Source: Martinezella lusitana (GTDB lineage: Bacteria > Pseudomonadota > Alphaproteobacteria > Rhizobiales > Rhizobiaceae). Taken from it: 64,000 nucleotides of DNA. Shown one piece after another: positions 10,270-19,087 of this stretch. Under the pieces are notes generated by a model, which worked only from the letters and a program-made list of their open reading frames with translations, did not search any database and had not been told where the DNA came from. The position numbers and the translations under genes are program-made. Numbering within the stretch: the first letter of the stretch is position 1; the number at the start of each line of letters is the position of its first letter. The DNA lies in contig NZ_FMAF01000005.1 in NCBI RefSeq assembly GCF_900094565.1, positions 248,001 to 312,000 on the forward strand, in the 5' to 3' direction.

Positions 10270-10298
10270 GCTGAAATCCATTTCCGAACGGAGCACCC

Positions 10299-10871
10299 AT
10301 GAAACTTTTCCATATCGCATTGGCAGGCTTCCTGAGCCTTGCCGCCTTCGCCGGCAGCGCATTCTCGGCAGCAGCCGCGGATCTTCTCACGATCCAGCTC
10401 AAGGATGGTCCCGTTGTCATCCAATTGATGCCTGAGGTTGCTCCCAAGCACGTCGCGCAGATCGAAGCGCTGGCGAAGAAGGGCGAATACGACAATGTCG
10501 TCTTCCACCGCGTCATCGACGGCTTCATGGCTCAGACCGGCGACGTCAAGTTCGGCAATACGACAAAGGGTTACAACGCGCAGAAGGCCGGCACCGGCGG
10601 CTCCGATTTGCCGAACCTTCCGGCCGAATTCTCCAAGGTTCCTTTCACGCGCGGCACGGTCGGCATGGCGCGCGCCCAGGACCCGAATTCCGCCAATTCG
10701 CAGTTCTTCATCATGTTCGCCGATGGCGATTCGCTGAACGGCCAGTACACGGTCGTCGGCAAGGTCATCTCGGGCATGGAGCTCGTCGACAAGATCAAGC
10801 GCGGCGAGGGCCAGAACGGCGAAGTGAGCAACCCGGACAAGATGGTCAAGGTCACCGTCACCAAGAAGTAA
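10299..10871 (+). CDS. Periplasmic cyclophilin-type peptidyl-prolyl isomerase
   Basis: It catalyses cis-trans isomerisation of prolyl bonds, probably in the periplasm. Residues 1-29 are a signal peptide (MKLFHIALAGFLSLAAFAGS) with an Ala-rich cleavage region before DLLTIQLKDG. The cyclophilin core has the active-site FHRVIDGFMAQTGD, NSQFFIMFADGD and a closing VVGKVISGMELVDKIK. The 190-residue length fits. A cytoplasmic paralogue follows 30 bases downstream, so the pair arose by duplication with one copy exported. Confidence 0.94.
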   Translation: MKLFHIALAGFLSLAAFAGSAFSAAAADLLTIQLKDGPVVIQLMPEVAPKHVAQIEALAKKGEYDNVVFHRVIDGFMAQTGDVKFGNTTKGYNAQKAGTGGSDLPNLPAEFSKVPFTRGTVGMARAQDPNSANSQFFIMFADGDSLNGQYTVVGKVISGMELVDKIKRGEGQNGEVSNPDKMVKVTVTKK

Positions 10872-10901
10872 GTGTAGAACATATAGAACGAGGAAACGAA
10901 C

Positions 10902-11402
10902 ATGGCTGAGATCAAGGATCCCGAAAACACCCTCATCCTGGAAACCACCAAGGGCGAAGTTGTCATTCAGCTTCTGCCGCAGGTCGCTCCCGAGCATGTC
11001 GCTCGCATCAAGGAACTTGCTCGAGAAAAGGCTTATGACGGCGTCGTCTTCCATCGCGTCATCGATGGCTTCATGGCCCAGACCGGCGACGTGGAACATG
11101 GCAAGGTCGGCGGCAATACCGCCCGCGCCGGCACCGGCGGCTCGTCCAAGCCGGACCTGAAGGCTGAATTTTCCGCCACCTCGCATACGCGCGGCACCTG
11201 CTCGATGGCGCGCTCGCAGAACCCGAACTCCGCCAACTCGCAGTTCTTCATCTGCTTCACCGATGCACCCTGGCTGAACAAGCAGTATTCGGTCTGGGGT
11301 CAGGTGATCAGCGGCATGGACAATGTCGACAAGATCAAGCGTGGCGAGCCGGTGAAGGATCCGGACTCGATCGTCTCCGCGCGGGTTGCCGCCGACGTCT
11401 GA
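10902..11402 (+). CDS. ppiB: Cytoplasmic cyclophilin-type peptidyl-prolyl isomerase
   Basis: This 166-residue protein has no signal peptide. It contains FHRVIDGFMAQTGDVEHG, NSQFFICFTDAPWLNKQY and VWGQVISGMDNVDKIK, the cyclophilin active-site elements, with the tryptophan typical of PpiB (PWLN). A GAGGAAACGAAC ribosome-binding region precedes the ATG. It is in the same transcription unit as the exported paralogue and coaD, and a terminator follows before queA. Confidence 0.95.
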   Translation: MAEIKDPENTLILETTKGEVVIQLLPQVAPEHVARIKELAREKAYDGVVFHRVIDGFMAQTGDVEHGKVGGNTARAGTGGSSKPDLKAEFSATSHTRGTCSMARSQNPNSANSQFFICFTDAPWLNKQYSVWGQVISGMDNVDKIKRGEPVKDPDSIVSARVAADV

Positions 11403-11415
11403 TCGTGATTATTCC

Positions 11416-11462
11416 TGAAACCCGCCTCTTGCGCTTCGGGCGTGGGGGCGGGTTTCGCTTTG
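11416..11462 (+). terminator. Hairpin terminator between ppiB and queA
   Basis: GAAACCCGCC pairs with GGCGGGTTTC across a GC-rich loop, followed by a CTTT-containing tail rather than a long T-run. It may be partial, giving some read-through into queA. Confidence 0.55.
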
Positions 11463-11476
11463 CCTGGATGAGCTGA

Positions 11477-12562
11477 ATGCGTGTTGACCTTTTCGATTTC
11501 GACCTGCCGGATGAGCGTATCGCGCTCAGGCCCGCCGACCCGCGCGATAATGCGCGCCTGCTCGTCGTCGATCCAAATGACCGCGCCAACACGCTGAGCG
11601 ACCATCTGGTCCGGGATCTGCCATCCTTCCTGCGCCCAGGCGATGCCGTGGTCTTCAACGATACCAGGGTGATACCGGCGCAATTGGAAGGCATTCGCCA
11701 TCGCGAGGGCGCGCCCGGCCAGCAGGTCTCGGCGACCTTGCACATGCGCAGCGCGCCCGATCGCTGGAAGGCTTTCGCCAGGCCCGGCAAGCGCATCAAG
11801 ATCGGCGATCGTATCCAGTTCGGCCATGGCGAGACCGTCTGTTCGCTCGGCACGCTTGACGCCACGGTCGAGGACAAGGGCGAGGGCGGTGAGATCACCC
11901 TGCGGTTCGATCTGTCCGGCCCGGCGCTGGACGAGGCAATCGCCACGGTCGGCCATATTCCCCTGCCGCCTTACATCGCAGCCAAGCGCGCGGAAGACGA
12001 GCGTGATCGCGCCGATTACCAGACGATCTATGCCCGGGAAGAGGGCGCTGTCGCAGCGCCCACAGCCGGCCTCCATTTCACCCCGGCGCTGTTTGCAGCG
12101 CTCGACGCCATGGGTGTCGAACGGCATTTCGTGACACTGCATGTTGGTGCCGGCACGTTTCTGCCGGTCAAGGCCGACGATACCGACGACCACAAGATGC
12201 ATTTCGAGATCGGCTATGTCGACGCCGGGACAGCGGTCAAGCTCAATGCCGTGAAGGCGAGGGGCGGACGCATCATCTGCGTCGGGACGACGTCGCTGCG
12301 ATTGATCGAAAGTGCTGCCGATGACGACGGCACCATCCAGCCCTGGCAGGGTGCCACCGGTATCTTCATCACGCCCGGCTACCGCTTCAAGGCCGTCGAC
12401 ATGCTGATGACCAATTTTCACCTGCCGCGCTCGACGCTGTTCATGCTCGTATCGGCCTTCGCCGGCCTCGATACGATGCGCGCGGCCTATACCCATGCTA
12501 TCGAGACGGGCTATCGCTTCTATTCCTATGGCGATGGCAGCCTGCTCTACCGGAAAGACTAG
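11477..12562 (+). CDS. queA: S-adenosylmethionine:tRNA ribosyltransferase-isomerase
   Basis: QueA transfers and isomerises the ribosyl part of S-adenosylmethionine onto preQ1 in tRNA, giving epoxyqueuosine. The protein is 361 residues, full length. It begins [31 protein letters not shown] near residue 195 and [14 protein letters not shown] near residue 220 are family blocks, and [20 protein letters not shown] is near the C-terminus. tgt follows six bases after the stop, so the two queuosine genes are co-transcribed. Confidence 0.97.
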   Translation: MRVDLFDFDLPDERIALRPADPRDNARLLVVDPNDRANTLSDHLVRDLPSFLRPGDAVVFNDTRVIPAQLEGIRHREGAPGQQVSATLHMRSAPDRWKAFARPGKRIKIGDRIQFGHGETVCSLGTLDATVEDKGEGGEITLRFDLSGPALDEAIATVGHIPLPPYIAAKRAEDERDRADYQTIYAREEGAVAAPTAGLHFTPALFAALDAMGVERHFVTLHVGAGTFLPVKADDTDDHKMHFEIGYVDAGTAVKLNAVKARGGRIICVGTTSLRLIESAADDDGTIQPWQGATGIFITPGYRFKAVDMLMTNFHLPRSTLFMLVSAFAGLDTMRAAYTHAIETGYRFYSYGDGSLLYRKD

Positions 12563-12568
12563 GACGAG

Positions 12569-13699
12569 ATGAGCGAGAGCTTTCAATTCCAATTGAAAAA
12601 GACCGATGGCGGTGCCCGCCTCGGCGAAGTGTCCATGCCGCGCGGCACGATCCGCACGCCGGCCTTCATGCCTGTTGGTACGGTCGGCACGGTCAAGGCG
12701 ATGTATCTCGACCAGGTGCGAGAAACCGGCGCCGACATCATCCTCGGAAATACCTACCACTTGATGCTGCGCCCGACCGCCGAACGCGTCGCGCGTCTCG
12801 GTGGCCTGCACGAACTGATCCGCTGGAAACATCCGATCCTGACCGATTCCGGCGGCTTCCAGGTGATGTCGCTGTCGGGCTTGCGCAAGCTCGACGAGAA
12901 GGGCGTCACCTTCAAGTCCCATGTCGACGGCAGCCTGCATCATATGTCCCCCGAGCGCTCGATCGAGATTCAGGGACTGCTCGGTTCCGATATCCAGATG
13001 CAGCTCGACGAATGCGTGGCCCTGCCTTCGACGCCGAAGGAGATCGAGCGCGCCATGGAGATGTCCTTGCGCTGGGCGGATCGCTGCAAGGCGGCCTTCG
13101 GCGACCAGCCGGGCAAGGCGATGTTCGGCATCGTGCAGGGCGGCGATATCCCCGATCTGCGTGTCCGTTCCGCGCAAGCGTTGAGCGGATTGGATCTGAA
13201 GGGCTACGCCGTCGGCGGCCTTGCCGTCGGCGAGCCGCAGGAGGTCATGCTGCGCATGCTTGAGATCACGCTGCCCGAGCTGCCGACCGAAAAGCCGCGC
13301 TATCTGATGGGCGTCGGCACGCCGGACGACATCCTGAAATCGGTTGCGCGCGGTATCGACATGTTCGATTGCGTCATGCCGACCCGCTCCGGCCGGCATG
13401 GTCTCGCCTTCACCCGCCGCGGCAAGGTCAATATCCGCAATGCACGCCACGCCGAGGACATGCGCCCGCTCGACCAGCAGTCCAGCTGCCCGGCCTCGCG
13501 TGACTACTCCCGCGCCTATCTGCACCACCTCGTCCGCGCCAACGAGGCGCTCGGTGGCATGCTGCTCTCCTGGCACAATCTCGCCTATTATCAGGAGCTG
13601 ATGCAGGGCATTCGCCAGGCAATCGCCGAAGACCGCTTTGCTGATTTCATGGCGGAGACTCAGGAAAATTGGGCGAGGGGCGATCTCGAGCCGGTGTAA
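12569..13699 (+). CDS. tgt: tRNA-guanine transglycosylase
   Basis: It exchanges guanine-34 for preQ1 in GUN anticodons, the step before QueA. The 376-residue length is normal. The catalytic aspartates are visible in [12 protein letters not shown] (about residue 93) and [14 protein letters not shown] (about residue 268). The zinc region is unusual: E. coli has CDCYTC before [11 protein letters not shown], but here the aligned residues are SSCPAS, so two of the three zinc cysteines are serine. The downstream histidine in SWHNLAYYQ is retained. The substitution may be general in Rhizobiales. Confidence 0.96.
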   Translation: MSESFQFQLKKTDGGARLGEVSMPRGTIRTPAFMPVGTVGTVKAMYLDQVRETGADIILGNTYHLMLRPTAERVARLGGLHELIRWKHPILTDSGGFQVMSLSGLRKLDEKGVTFKSHVDGSLHHMSPERSIEIQGLLGSDIQMQLDECVALPSTPKEIERAMEMSLRWADRCKAAFGDQPGKAMFGIVQGGDIPDLRVRSAQALSGLDLKGYAVGGLAVGEPQEVMLRMLEITLPELPTEKPRYLMGVGTPDDILKSVARGIDMFDCVMPTRSGRHGLAFTRRGKVNIRNARHAEDMRPLDQQSSCPASRDYSRAYLHHLVRANEALGGMLLSWHNLAYYQELMQGIRQAIAEDRFADFMAETQENWARGDLEPV

Positions 13700-13942
13700 G
13701 CCGTGAATATCGGAGGCATTGGCGTACGCTTGCTCCCGTCACGATTTCGCGCTATTCGACGCTTGTTGAAAAAGGCAGGGTTGGTCTCGGTAAGCCCGAC
13801 CCCTTCCACCCGGAAGTTCTGCTCCACGCCATCGGCGTGAGAACCCACGACGCGGAACTTGGCCATTGTGGCCGAGTGTCCCGCGTTTGGCGTGGGCCGT
13901 TTCGACCGACATGTCTCCGCGGGAAAGCCTCTTGGAGCTGTC

Positions 13943-14322
13943 ATGCGACTGAATCATCTAGATCTGCACGTCCCGATGTCGCCGCGACCCGGGATGTTCT
14001 TGTCTCCGCGTTCGGCCTGACCGAGGTCGAAACACGTGGCGCAAACGGTCTCGCGATCCTATGCGACGATGCCGGGCTTGAGCTGGTCATCAGCCGACCA
14101 ACCGAGAAATTCGGCGGAGCCGACACCGTATCGGTCGGCCGCAACACCTATCATATCGGCTTCATGCTCCCGTCTCGCGAGGCTGTCGATGCACAATACG
14201 AGCGGGCGAAAGCGGCTGGCTGCGAGATGGGACAGCCGCCTGCCGCGATGCGTGGCGGTTGGTCGTTCTATTGCTTCGCGCCCGGACAAATTCTCATCGA
14301 GGTCGGCTGGCGCAGCGAGTGA
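13943..14322 (+). pseudogene. VOC/glyoxalase-family protein with a one-base frameshift
   Basis: The ATG at 13943, with a GGAG site before it, starts MRLNHLDLHVP, the usual first strand of a vicinal-oxygen-chelate domain. In that frame translation leaves the family sequence at the TCCC run at 13971-13974. Shifting by one base gives DVAATRDVLVSAFGLTEVE and then a full VOC core through RGGWSFYCFAPGQILIEVGW to 14322. Loss of one C in the run restores the expected protein of about 126 residues. It is either a recent pseudogene or a sequencing error. The substrate is unknown. Confidence 0.75.
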
Positions 14323-14345
14323 ACCTGCATGGTAAATCATTTATT

Positions 14346-14372
14346 ATCAATTGATTGCTATCATTAATTGAT
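14346..14372. other. A/T-rich palindromic site in a 297-base gap
   Basis: The 14323-14619 gap has no convincing gene. It holds a perfect palindrome ATCAATTGAT (14346-14355) followed four bases later by the related ATCATTAATTGAT (14360-14372). This could be an operator for the downstream SleB-type gene. The rest of the gap shows nothing I can name. Confidence 0.3.
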
Positions 14373-14619
14373 ATCGTTTCGAGCCGATCGGGGGCCTGAC
14401 ACCAGGGATGCACCCGGAGCTCCAGCAGAGCTCGTGACGGCTTTGCGATAGGAAAGTATTGGGAAAAAATAGCGAATCGGAATAAACGGTCCTTCCGCCA
14501 ATGATAAGCATCACTGGCTAATTTGATTGCGTAACGCTTGGAATTTTGAAGAAATCCGGCTACAACGCATTTTCTTTGTCGATAAGGGCTGTTCTACTGA
14601 AACTAGGAGGCACTTGCCG

Positions 14620-15510
14620 TTGAGGGCGCAACGCAAATTGGGGGCATGTCTTTCGGGACTATTGCTTGTCGGTCTGGCAGCCACGAGCTGCACGACGACG
14701 CAGAAGGCAGCACCGAGCTCCCGCAGTTCGACGAAACCCATTCGTCCAGCGAAAGTTACATATAATTACACCGCAAAGGACAGAGACTGTCTCGAGCGCG
14801 CAATGTATTTCGAGTCGGAACATTCCGACCATGATGGATATATGGCAGTCGGGACAGTCGTGATGAACAGACTGACGTCCGGCGCCTATCCGAATACGAT
14901 CTGCGGTATCGTAGCTCAGGAAAGACAGTTCGCGCCCGGAGTGATGGTCAAGGAAGTCAAAGCCCAGGCACAGCCGGACCTTGATCTTGCAGCGACTGCT
15001 ATTCTGCGGGGAGAGCGACATCCTGGCGTGAAGGACGCGATGTTCTTCCATACCCAGGGTCTGAGATTTCCCTATGATAACATGCACTATGTTGCCATAG
15101 CTGGTGGAAACGCCTTCTACGAGAAGCGCGGTCGCGATGGCGAACTGCAGACCCCCGCACCGCTTCCGGCCTATGAAGTTGCGATGAACTACGTGTCCGG
15201 GCAGGGCATGTCGGCGACGCAATCTCCGTTCGTTCTGCCGGAGACGCAACCGATGCAGCCAGCACCTTCCGTCGCCACCTTTACGCCGGTATCAAACCCG
15301 ACCGTCAATTTGCCGACAACGACTACGCTGGTTCCGGCTGAAGTTCCCATTCCGACACCGGCTCCGACTTCCATGTCGATTTCGGCGCCTGTCACAGATG
15401 CAAATGCAGTCGCCACTCCGGTGCCGACCTCCACCATAGCCGTTCCGCAGCCGCGCCCGAATTTCGACAGCGGCAGCTTTTCCGGCAACTCTCTGAGAAT
15501 CCGAGGATAG
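14620..15510 (+). CDS. SleB-type cell-wall hydrolase, putative lipoprotein
   Basis: The protein has the Hydrolase_2/SleB domain of N-acetylmuramic acid or spore-cortex-type amidase/transglycosylase enzymes. The TTG at 14620 is chosen because AGGAGG ends nine bases upstream. The N-terminus (MRAQRKLGACLSGLLLVGLA) ends in AATSC, a lipobox, so the product is probably a lipoprotein. The catalytic region is LERAMYFESEHSDHDGYMAV, with the likely acid Glu, then VVMNRL and ERQFAPG. A long Pro/Thr-rich disordered tail follows from about residue 200. A role in peptidoglycan remodelling is inferred from the domain. Confidence 0.85.
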   Translation: MRAQRKLGACLSGLLLVGLAATSCTTTQKAAPSSRSSTKPIRPAKVTYNYTAKDRDCLERAMYFESEHSDHDGYMAVGTVVMNRLTSGAYPNTICGIVAQERQFAPGVMVKEVKAQAQPDLDLAATAILRGERHPGVKDAMFFHTQGLRFPYDNMHYVAIAGGNAFYEKRGRDGELQTPAPLPAYEVAMNYVSGQGMSATQSPFVLPETQPMQPAPSVATFTPVSNPTVNLPTTTTLVPAEVPIPTPAPTSMSISAPVTDANAVATPVPTSTIAVPQPRPNFDSGSFSGNSLRIRG

Positions 15511-15558
15511 AGCGTTTTCGCTTTTCCTCGAATCGCGAAAACGCTCTATCCTTTTGTT
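15510..15558 (+). terminator. Long hairpin after the SleB gene
   Basis: AGAGCGTTTTCGC and GCGAAAACGCTCT form perfect 13-base arms around a short loop, followed by ATCCTTTTG. It begins directly at the SleB-gene stop codon. The same sequence style is common in rhizobial intergenic mosaic repeats, so it may be both a terminator and part of a repeat. Confidence 0.65.
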
Positions 15559-15565
15559 TCTTTAC

Positions 15566-15608
15566 GCATTCCAGACGGAAAATCGCTTCGCACTTTTCCT
15601 GGAAATGC
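15566..15608. repeat. Imperfect palindrome, RIME-like intergenic element
   Basis: A 43-base imperfect dyad starts GCATTCCAG and ends CTGGAAATGC, with inner GGAAAA/TTTTCC arms and a GCTTCGCA centre. It directly follows the hairpin at 15510-15558. The combination resembles Rhizobium-specific intergenic mosaic elements from memory of the family. I have not found a second copy in this window. Confidence 0.45.
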
Positions 15609-15682
15609 TCTAGCCAATGCCTTTTAGCGGCGCGTACTGTCTTTCGTGATGGACGCGCCGCCCTCTACGGCACCGTTTCCCT

Positions 15683-16102
15683 TCAAATACCTTCGCTCGT
15701 CGCATTCGGCAGGATTTGCACGCCATTGATCTTGTAGGCACCATCAGGCTGTCGGGTTATCTGGTAGATCGCCGTCCAGTCTTTGCCGTCGGTGCCTGTG
15801 ATCAGCACTTCCTGATAGACGACGGCGCCGTTATCGATCGCGCGGCTTTTCCCGAATGCGTAATTGCCGGGGTGATAGACCGGCTGGTAGGCCTTTTTCA
15901 CCATGGCAAAGAAAGTATCCTTGTCGGGAAACAGCGCCTTGATGCCCGGCGCTGCGAAGGAATAGGCGGCGGTTGCATCGTTATGCAGGAAAGCGCCTAT
16001 CTGTTCCTGGATCAGGCTCTGGGCGGTCTGCACCGGGTCTTCCGCGCGCGCTGTCGACGCGAGGATGAGGCAGAGCATGGCGGCTACGGGAAATACACGC
16101 AT
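15683..16102 (-). CDS. DUF4864 secreted protein
   Basis: This 139-residue protein begins with a signal peptide (MRVFPVAAMLCLILASTARA) and a likely cut before EDPVQTAQ. The mature part matches the small NTF2-like DUF4864 fold: IQEQIGAFLHNDATAAYSFA, then FPDKDTFFAMVKKAYQPVY and a C-terminal YKINGVQI. The function is unknown and periplasmic location is inferred. It is 59 bases downstream of fabF on the same strand and may be read with it. Confidence 0.85.
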   Translation of the reverse strand: MRVFPVAAMLCLILASTARAEDPVQTAQSLIQEQIGAFLHNDATAAYSFAAPGIKALFPDKDTFFAMVKKAYQPVYHPGNYAFGKSRAIDNGAVVYQEVLITGTDGKDWTAIYQITRQPDGAYKINGVQILPNATSEGI

Positions 16103-16161
16103 GGGCGATCTCCGGCTATGTCACAGCCAGAATAGCGCGCTTCCCGCCTTCGCGAAAGCGG

Positions 16162-17427
16162 CTATTGCCAGCGGCGGAACAGCGCGCTGGCATTGACGCC
16201 ACCGAAGCCAAAGCCATTGGAAATGGCATAGTCCATGGCCATCGGTCGGGCGGTCGCACCGACCAAATCGATGCCTTCGGCCGACGGGTCCGGTTCCTGC
16301 AGGTTGCGTGTCGGCGGGGCGATCTGCTCGCGCAGCGCCATGATGGTGAAGATCGCTTCCATGCCGCCGGCGGCTCCTAGCAGATGGCCGGTCGCCGCCT
16401 TGGTGCCGCTGACCGCAATTGCGCCGTTGCGGCCGAAGACCGTCTTGATAGCCTCCATCTCGCCATGGTCGCCCACCGGCGTCGACGTCGCATGCGCATT
16501 GAGATGCTTGACCTCGGCAGGCGAAATCCGTGCCTGCGAAAGAGCCGCGAGCATCGCCCGGCGCGCGCCGTCACCATCTTCCGGCCCCGCGGTCATGTGG
16601 TAGGCGTCGGCGGCAGTGCCGTAACCGACGAGTTCGGCAAGCGGCGTGGCGCCGCGGGCAAGCGCGTGTTCCAGTGTCTCGATGACGAGCATGCCGGCGC
16701 CTTCACCCATGACGAAACCGTCACGCGCGCTGTCGAACGGGCGAGAGGCTTCCTCCGGCCGGTTGCTGAAGCCGGTGGAAAGGGCTCTTGCTGCAGCGAA
16801 GCCGCCGAGGCTGACCTTATCGATGCAGGCTTCGGCGCCTCCGCAAATGGCAACATCGGCCTCGCCGGAGCGGATCAGCCGTGCCGCATCGCCGATTGCC
16901 TGGACGCTTGCCGCGCAGGCTGTGACCGGCGCGCCGAGCGGCCCCTTATATCCATAGCGGATGCTCACCTGGCCGGCGGCGAGATTGACGAGGAAGGACG
17001 GGATGGTGAAGGGCGACAACCGCCGGACGCCACGCGTTTCGGCCGTGCGCACCGCATCGGCGATGGCCGGAAAACCGCCGACCCCCGACGCTATGATTGT
17101 GGCGGTACGCTCCAGATCGAGAAGCTCCGTCGGCTGCCAGCCGGCCTGAAGGATCGCTTCCTCAGCGGCCGCCATGGCAAAGAGGATGAAGCGGTCCATC
17201 TTCTTCTGATCCTTGATCGGCACGTAGCGGTCGACATCGAATCCTGCTTCCGGGTCCTCATCGATGCTCGGAACGATGCCGCCGACCTTGGCGGCGAGAT
17301 CGCCGACCATCTCCTCGGGCAGCAGCCTCAGACCGGAGCGACCCGCAATCAGCCGCTTCCAGCTCGCATTGACGCCGACGCCAAGAGGGGAAACCAGGCC
17401 CATGCCGGTTACGACGATACGATCCAT
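16162..17427 (-). CDS. Beta-ketoacyl-ACP synthase II (FabF-type)
   Basis: It condenses malonyl-ACP with acyl-ACP. The 421-residue protein starts MDRIVVTGMGLVSPLG. The catalytic Cys-His-His set is present: VTACAASVQAIGDAA (Cys near residue 170), NAHATSTPVGDHGE and GTKAATGHLLGAAGG. It is not next to acpP or other fatty-acid genes but sits 17 bases after an HxlR regulator gene in the same direction. This suggests a specialised, regulated copy rather than the housekeeping enzyme, so fabF is not assigned as the gene symbol. No residue is missing. Confidence 0.93.
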   Translation of the reverse strand: MDRIVVTGMGLVSPLGVGVNASWKRLIAGRSGLRLLPEEMVGDLAAKVGGIVPSIDEDPEAGFDVDRYVPIKDQKKMDRFILFAMAAAEEAILQAGWQPTELLDLERTATIIASGVGGFPAIADAVRTAETRGVRRLSPFTIPSFLVNLAAGQVSIRYGYKGPLGAPVTACAASVQAIGDAARLIRSGEADVAICGGAEACIDKVSLGGFAAARALSTGFSNRPEEASRPFDSARDGFVMGEGAGMLVIETLEHALARGATPLAELVGYGTAADAYHMTAGPEDGDGARRAMLAALSQARISPAEVKHLNAHATSTPVGDHGEMEAIKTVFGRNGAIAVSGTKAATGHLLGAAGGMEAIFTIMALREQIAPPTRNLQEPDPSAEGIDLVGATARPMAMDYAISNGFGFGGVNASALFRRWQ

Positions 17428-17444
17428 GTCTTGCTCCTATTTAA

Positions 17445-17951
17445 TCAGGCGTCGAAGCCTAAAAACCATGCTTTCATCTGGGCGATGCGCTCATGAACGG
17501 CGTCATCGGCGGCCGGCCCGGGCACCAATATCGTGTCTTCGGGATGAAATGCGCGGCCGGTTACCCTGTCGATGAGAAGGGGATCCCGATCCTCGCCCGT
17601 GTCGGCATCGGCGAGCCGCATGGCGACTTCCTCGGCCGGCAGATACTGATTGCCCCAGGTGAAAAGCGCCATCAGAACCGGAAAGAAGTCGCGCCCCCTA
17701 GCGGTCAGCACATATTCGTAGCGCGGCGGCCGCTCATTGTAGAGACGCCGCTCGAACAGGCCTTCATCGGTCAAGTGCTTGAGCCGCCGCGTGAGGATGT
17801 TCGGCGCGACGCCGAGATTTCTCTGGAATTCGTCGAACCGGCTCAGCCCCTGAAACGCGTCCCGCAGGATGAGGATGCTCCACCAGTCACCAACGCTCTC
17901 AAGCGCACGCGCGGCCGGACATTTGAAGGTGCTGAAGCTTGTTCTCTGCAT
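17445..17951 (-). CDS. HxlR-family transcriptional regulator
   Basis: This winged-helix regulator starts, by family similarity, at MQRTSFSTFKCPAARALE (17951), giving 168 residues; longer starts to 18005 add unconserved residues. The HxlR core is visible: SVGDWWSILILRDAFQGLSR, then NLGVAPNILTRRLKHLTDEG as recognition helix and RPPRYEYVLTARGRDFFPVL as wing. The C-terminal 60 residues are an extension. The next gene is a FabF homologue 17 bases away, the likely target or co-operon partner. The single Cys near the N-terminus is typical of redox- or aldehyde-sensing HxlR members. Confidence 0.88.
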   Translation of the reverse strand: MQRTSFSTFKCPAARALESVGDWWSILILRDAFQGLSRFDEFQRNLGVAPNILTRRLKHLTDEGLFERRLYNERPPRYEYVLTARGRDFFPVLMALFTWGNQYLPAEEVAMRLADADTGEDRDPLLIDRVTGRAFHPEDTILVPGPAADDAVHERIAQMKAWFLGFDA

Positions 17952-18160
17952 GGCAAGGCGAATAGCATGAGTAGCTATCATCATGCAAGTTACTGCGAGT
18001 GACAAGCGTCCACCGGAATTTGCGTCAGGGCATTTAAAAATAAAAGGAAGCGATCCAGAATCCGTTTTGCGGTCGTTTCAACAAGGCAGCTCTGCGGTAA
18101 AGCGTCGGCGATGAAGGTGAGATACTCGGCGTGCTACCCGCAAAAGGGACCCCTGAGTTC

Positions 18161-18751
18161 TCAGTACGGAGGCGCCTTGTGCGCGCGCTGTCGTTTTACT
18201 GCCTCGGTCCACCAGGAAAGGTCGTCGGCAAAACGGGGAAAAGCTCTCGCAAGGGCATCGCCTCCGCTCCCGAAAGGTTTATTGTCAGCGTCCAATGCTG
18301 TCGAGATACTGGCGACGGCAAGGGTGCTTGAGATGACGATCATTCCCATCTCGGAAAGAGTGCCATGCCAGGGGACCGCCGCATGTGCGCCGGAAAGGCG
18401 GCCACCGGAGTAACTGACAATTGCGGCCGGCCGCCAAAACCACTCCTCAAGGTAATGATCAGTCAGGTTTTTTAGACCGGGTTGCATGCCCCAGTTGTAT
18501 TCGCCTGTGACGAAAACAAAAGCATCGGCGCCCCGAATTTTTGCGGCAAGCCGCTCCATTTCGGGGGGAGCAGAACCTTTGGGGTATTCCTTGTACATTC
18601 GATCGAGCATCGGCAGTCCAACATCCTTCGCGTCGATCAGTTCCGCATTGTTTCCACGCTGACGGAGGCTGGTTACGATATAATTCGCGAGACGGATGCC
18701 GAGGCGATCCGACCGGTAGGAGCCATAGAGAACCAGGATATTGTCGGTCAT
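18161..18751 (-). CDS. NAD(P)H-dependent FMN reductase-like flavoprotein
   Basis: This 196-residue flavodoxin-fold protein begins MTDNILVLYGSYRSDRLGIR, with the FMN phosphate loop at residues 9-15. GEYNWGMQPGLKN corresponds to the family PEYNGSIPGALKN motif that contacts the isoalloxazine ring, and VSYSGGRLSGAHA is the second FMN loop. It most likely reduces quinones, azo compounds or flavin with NAD(P)H. It stands alone, with 336 bases before the next gene upstream. The substrate is unknown. Confidence 0.88.
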   Translation of the reverse strand: MTDNILVLYGSYRSDRLGIRLANYIVTSLRQRGNNAELIDAKDVGLPMLDRMYKEYPKGSAPPEMERLAAKIRGADAFVFVTGEYNWGMQPGLKNLTDHYLEEWFWRPAAIVSYSGGRLSGAHAAVPWHGTLSEMGMIVISSTLAVASISTALDADNKPFGSGGDALARAFPRFADDLSWWTEAVKRQRAHKAPPY

Positions 18752-19087
18752 TGTTGATTATGTCCTCCATAGCCAACTCCGAAATGAAGCAGATGCGAGC
18801 CGTGACCACATTCATAGTGGGAAGGCGACGCGCAACATGGGATAAAAAGTGAAATAGGTCCAATTCCGGAACTTCGATAGGCGCTCCAACAAAATGGCGC
18901 GGCCTTTCAATTCCAATTGATATCGCGACACCGATCGATCCGTCGAGTGGCGGGAGCGCTTGGGAGTTGGAACGTCGATCAGAACGACACTGTGATCCAA
19001 CTCCACTTTTGAAATTGTCAGGTCTCACACGACAGTCGCAGCACGGCGTTTCCGGGCTTCAAGGATCGGCAATCTGGGATAACAAAG
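18752..19087. other. 336-base divergent intergenic region, no gene seen
   Basis: The stretch lies between the divergent flavin reductase and SnoaL-like genes. Short open frames on both strands lack ribosome binding sites and family similarity. It presumably contains both promoters, but I could not define a convincing -35/-10 pair or an operator. Confidence 0.4.

Noticed and set aside
11300..13576. 758-codon frame antisense to queA and tgt
   Set aside because: Both underlying genes are certain; the antisense frame is a by-product of GC-rich codon bias.
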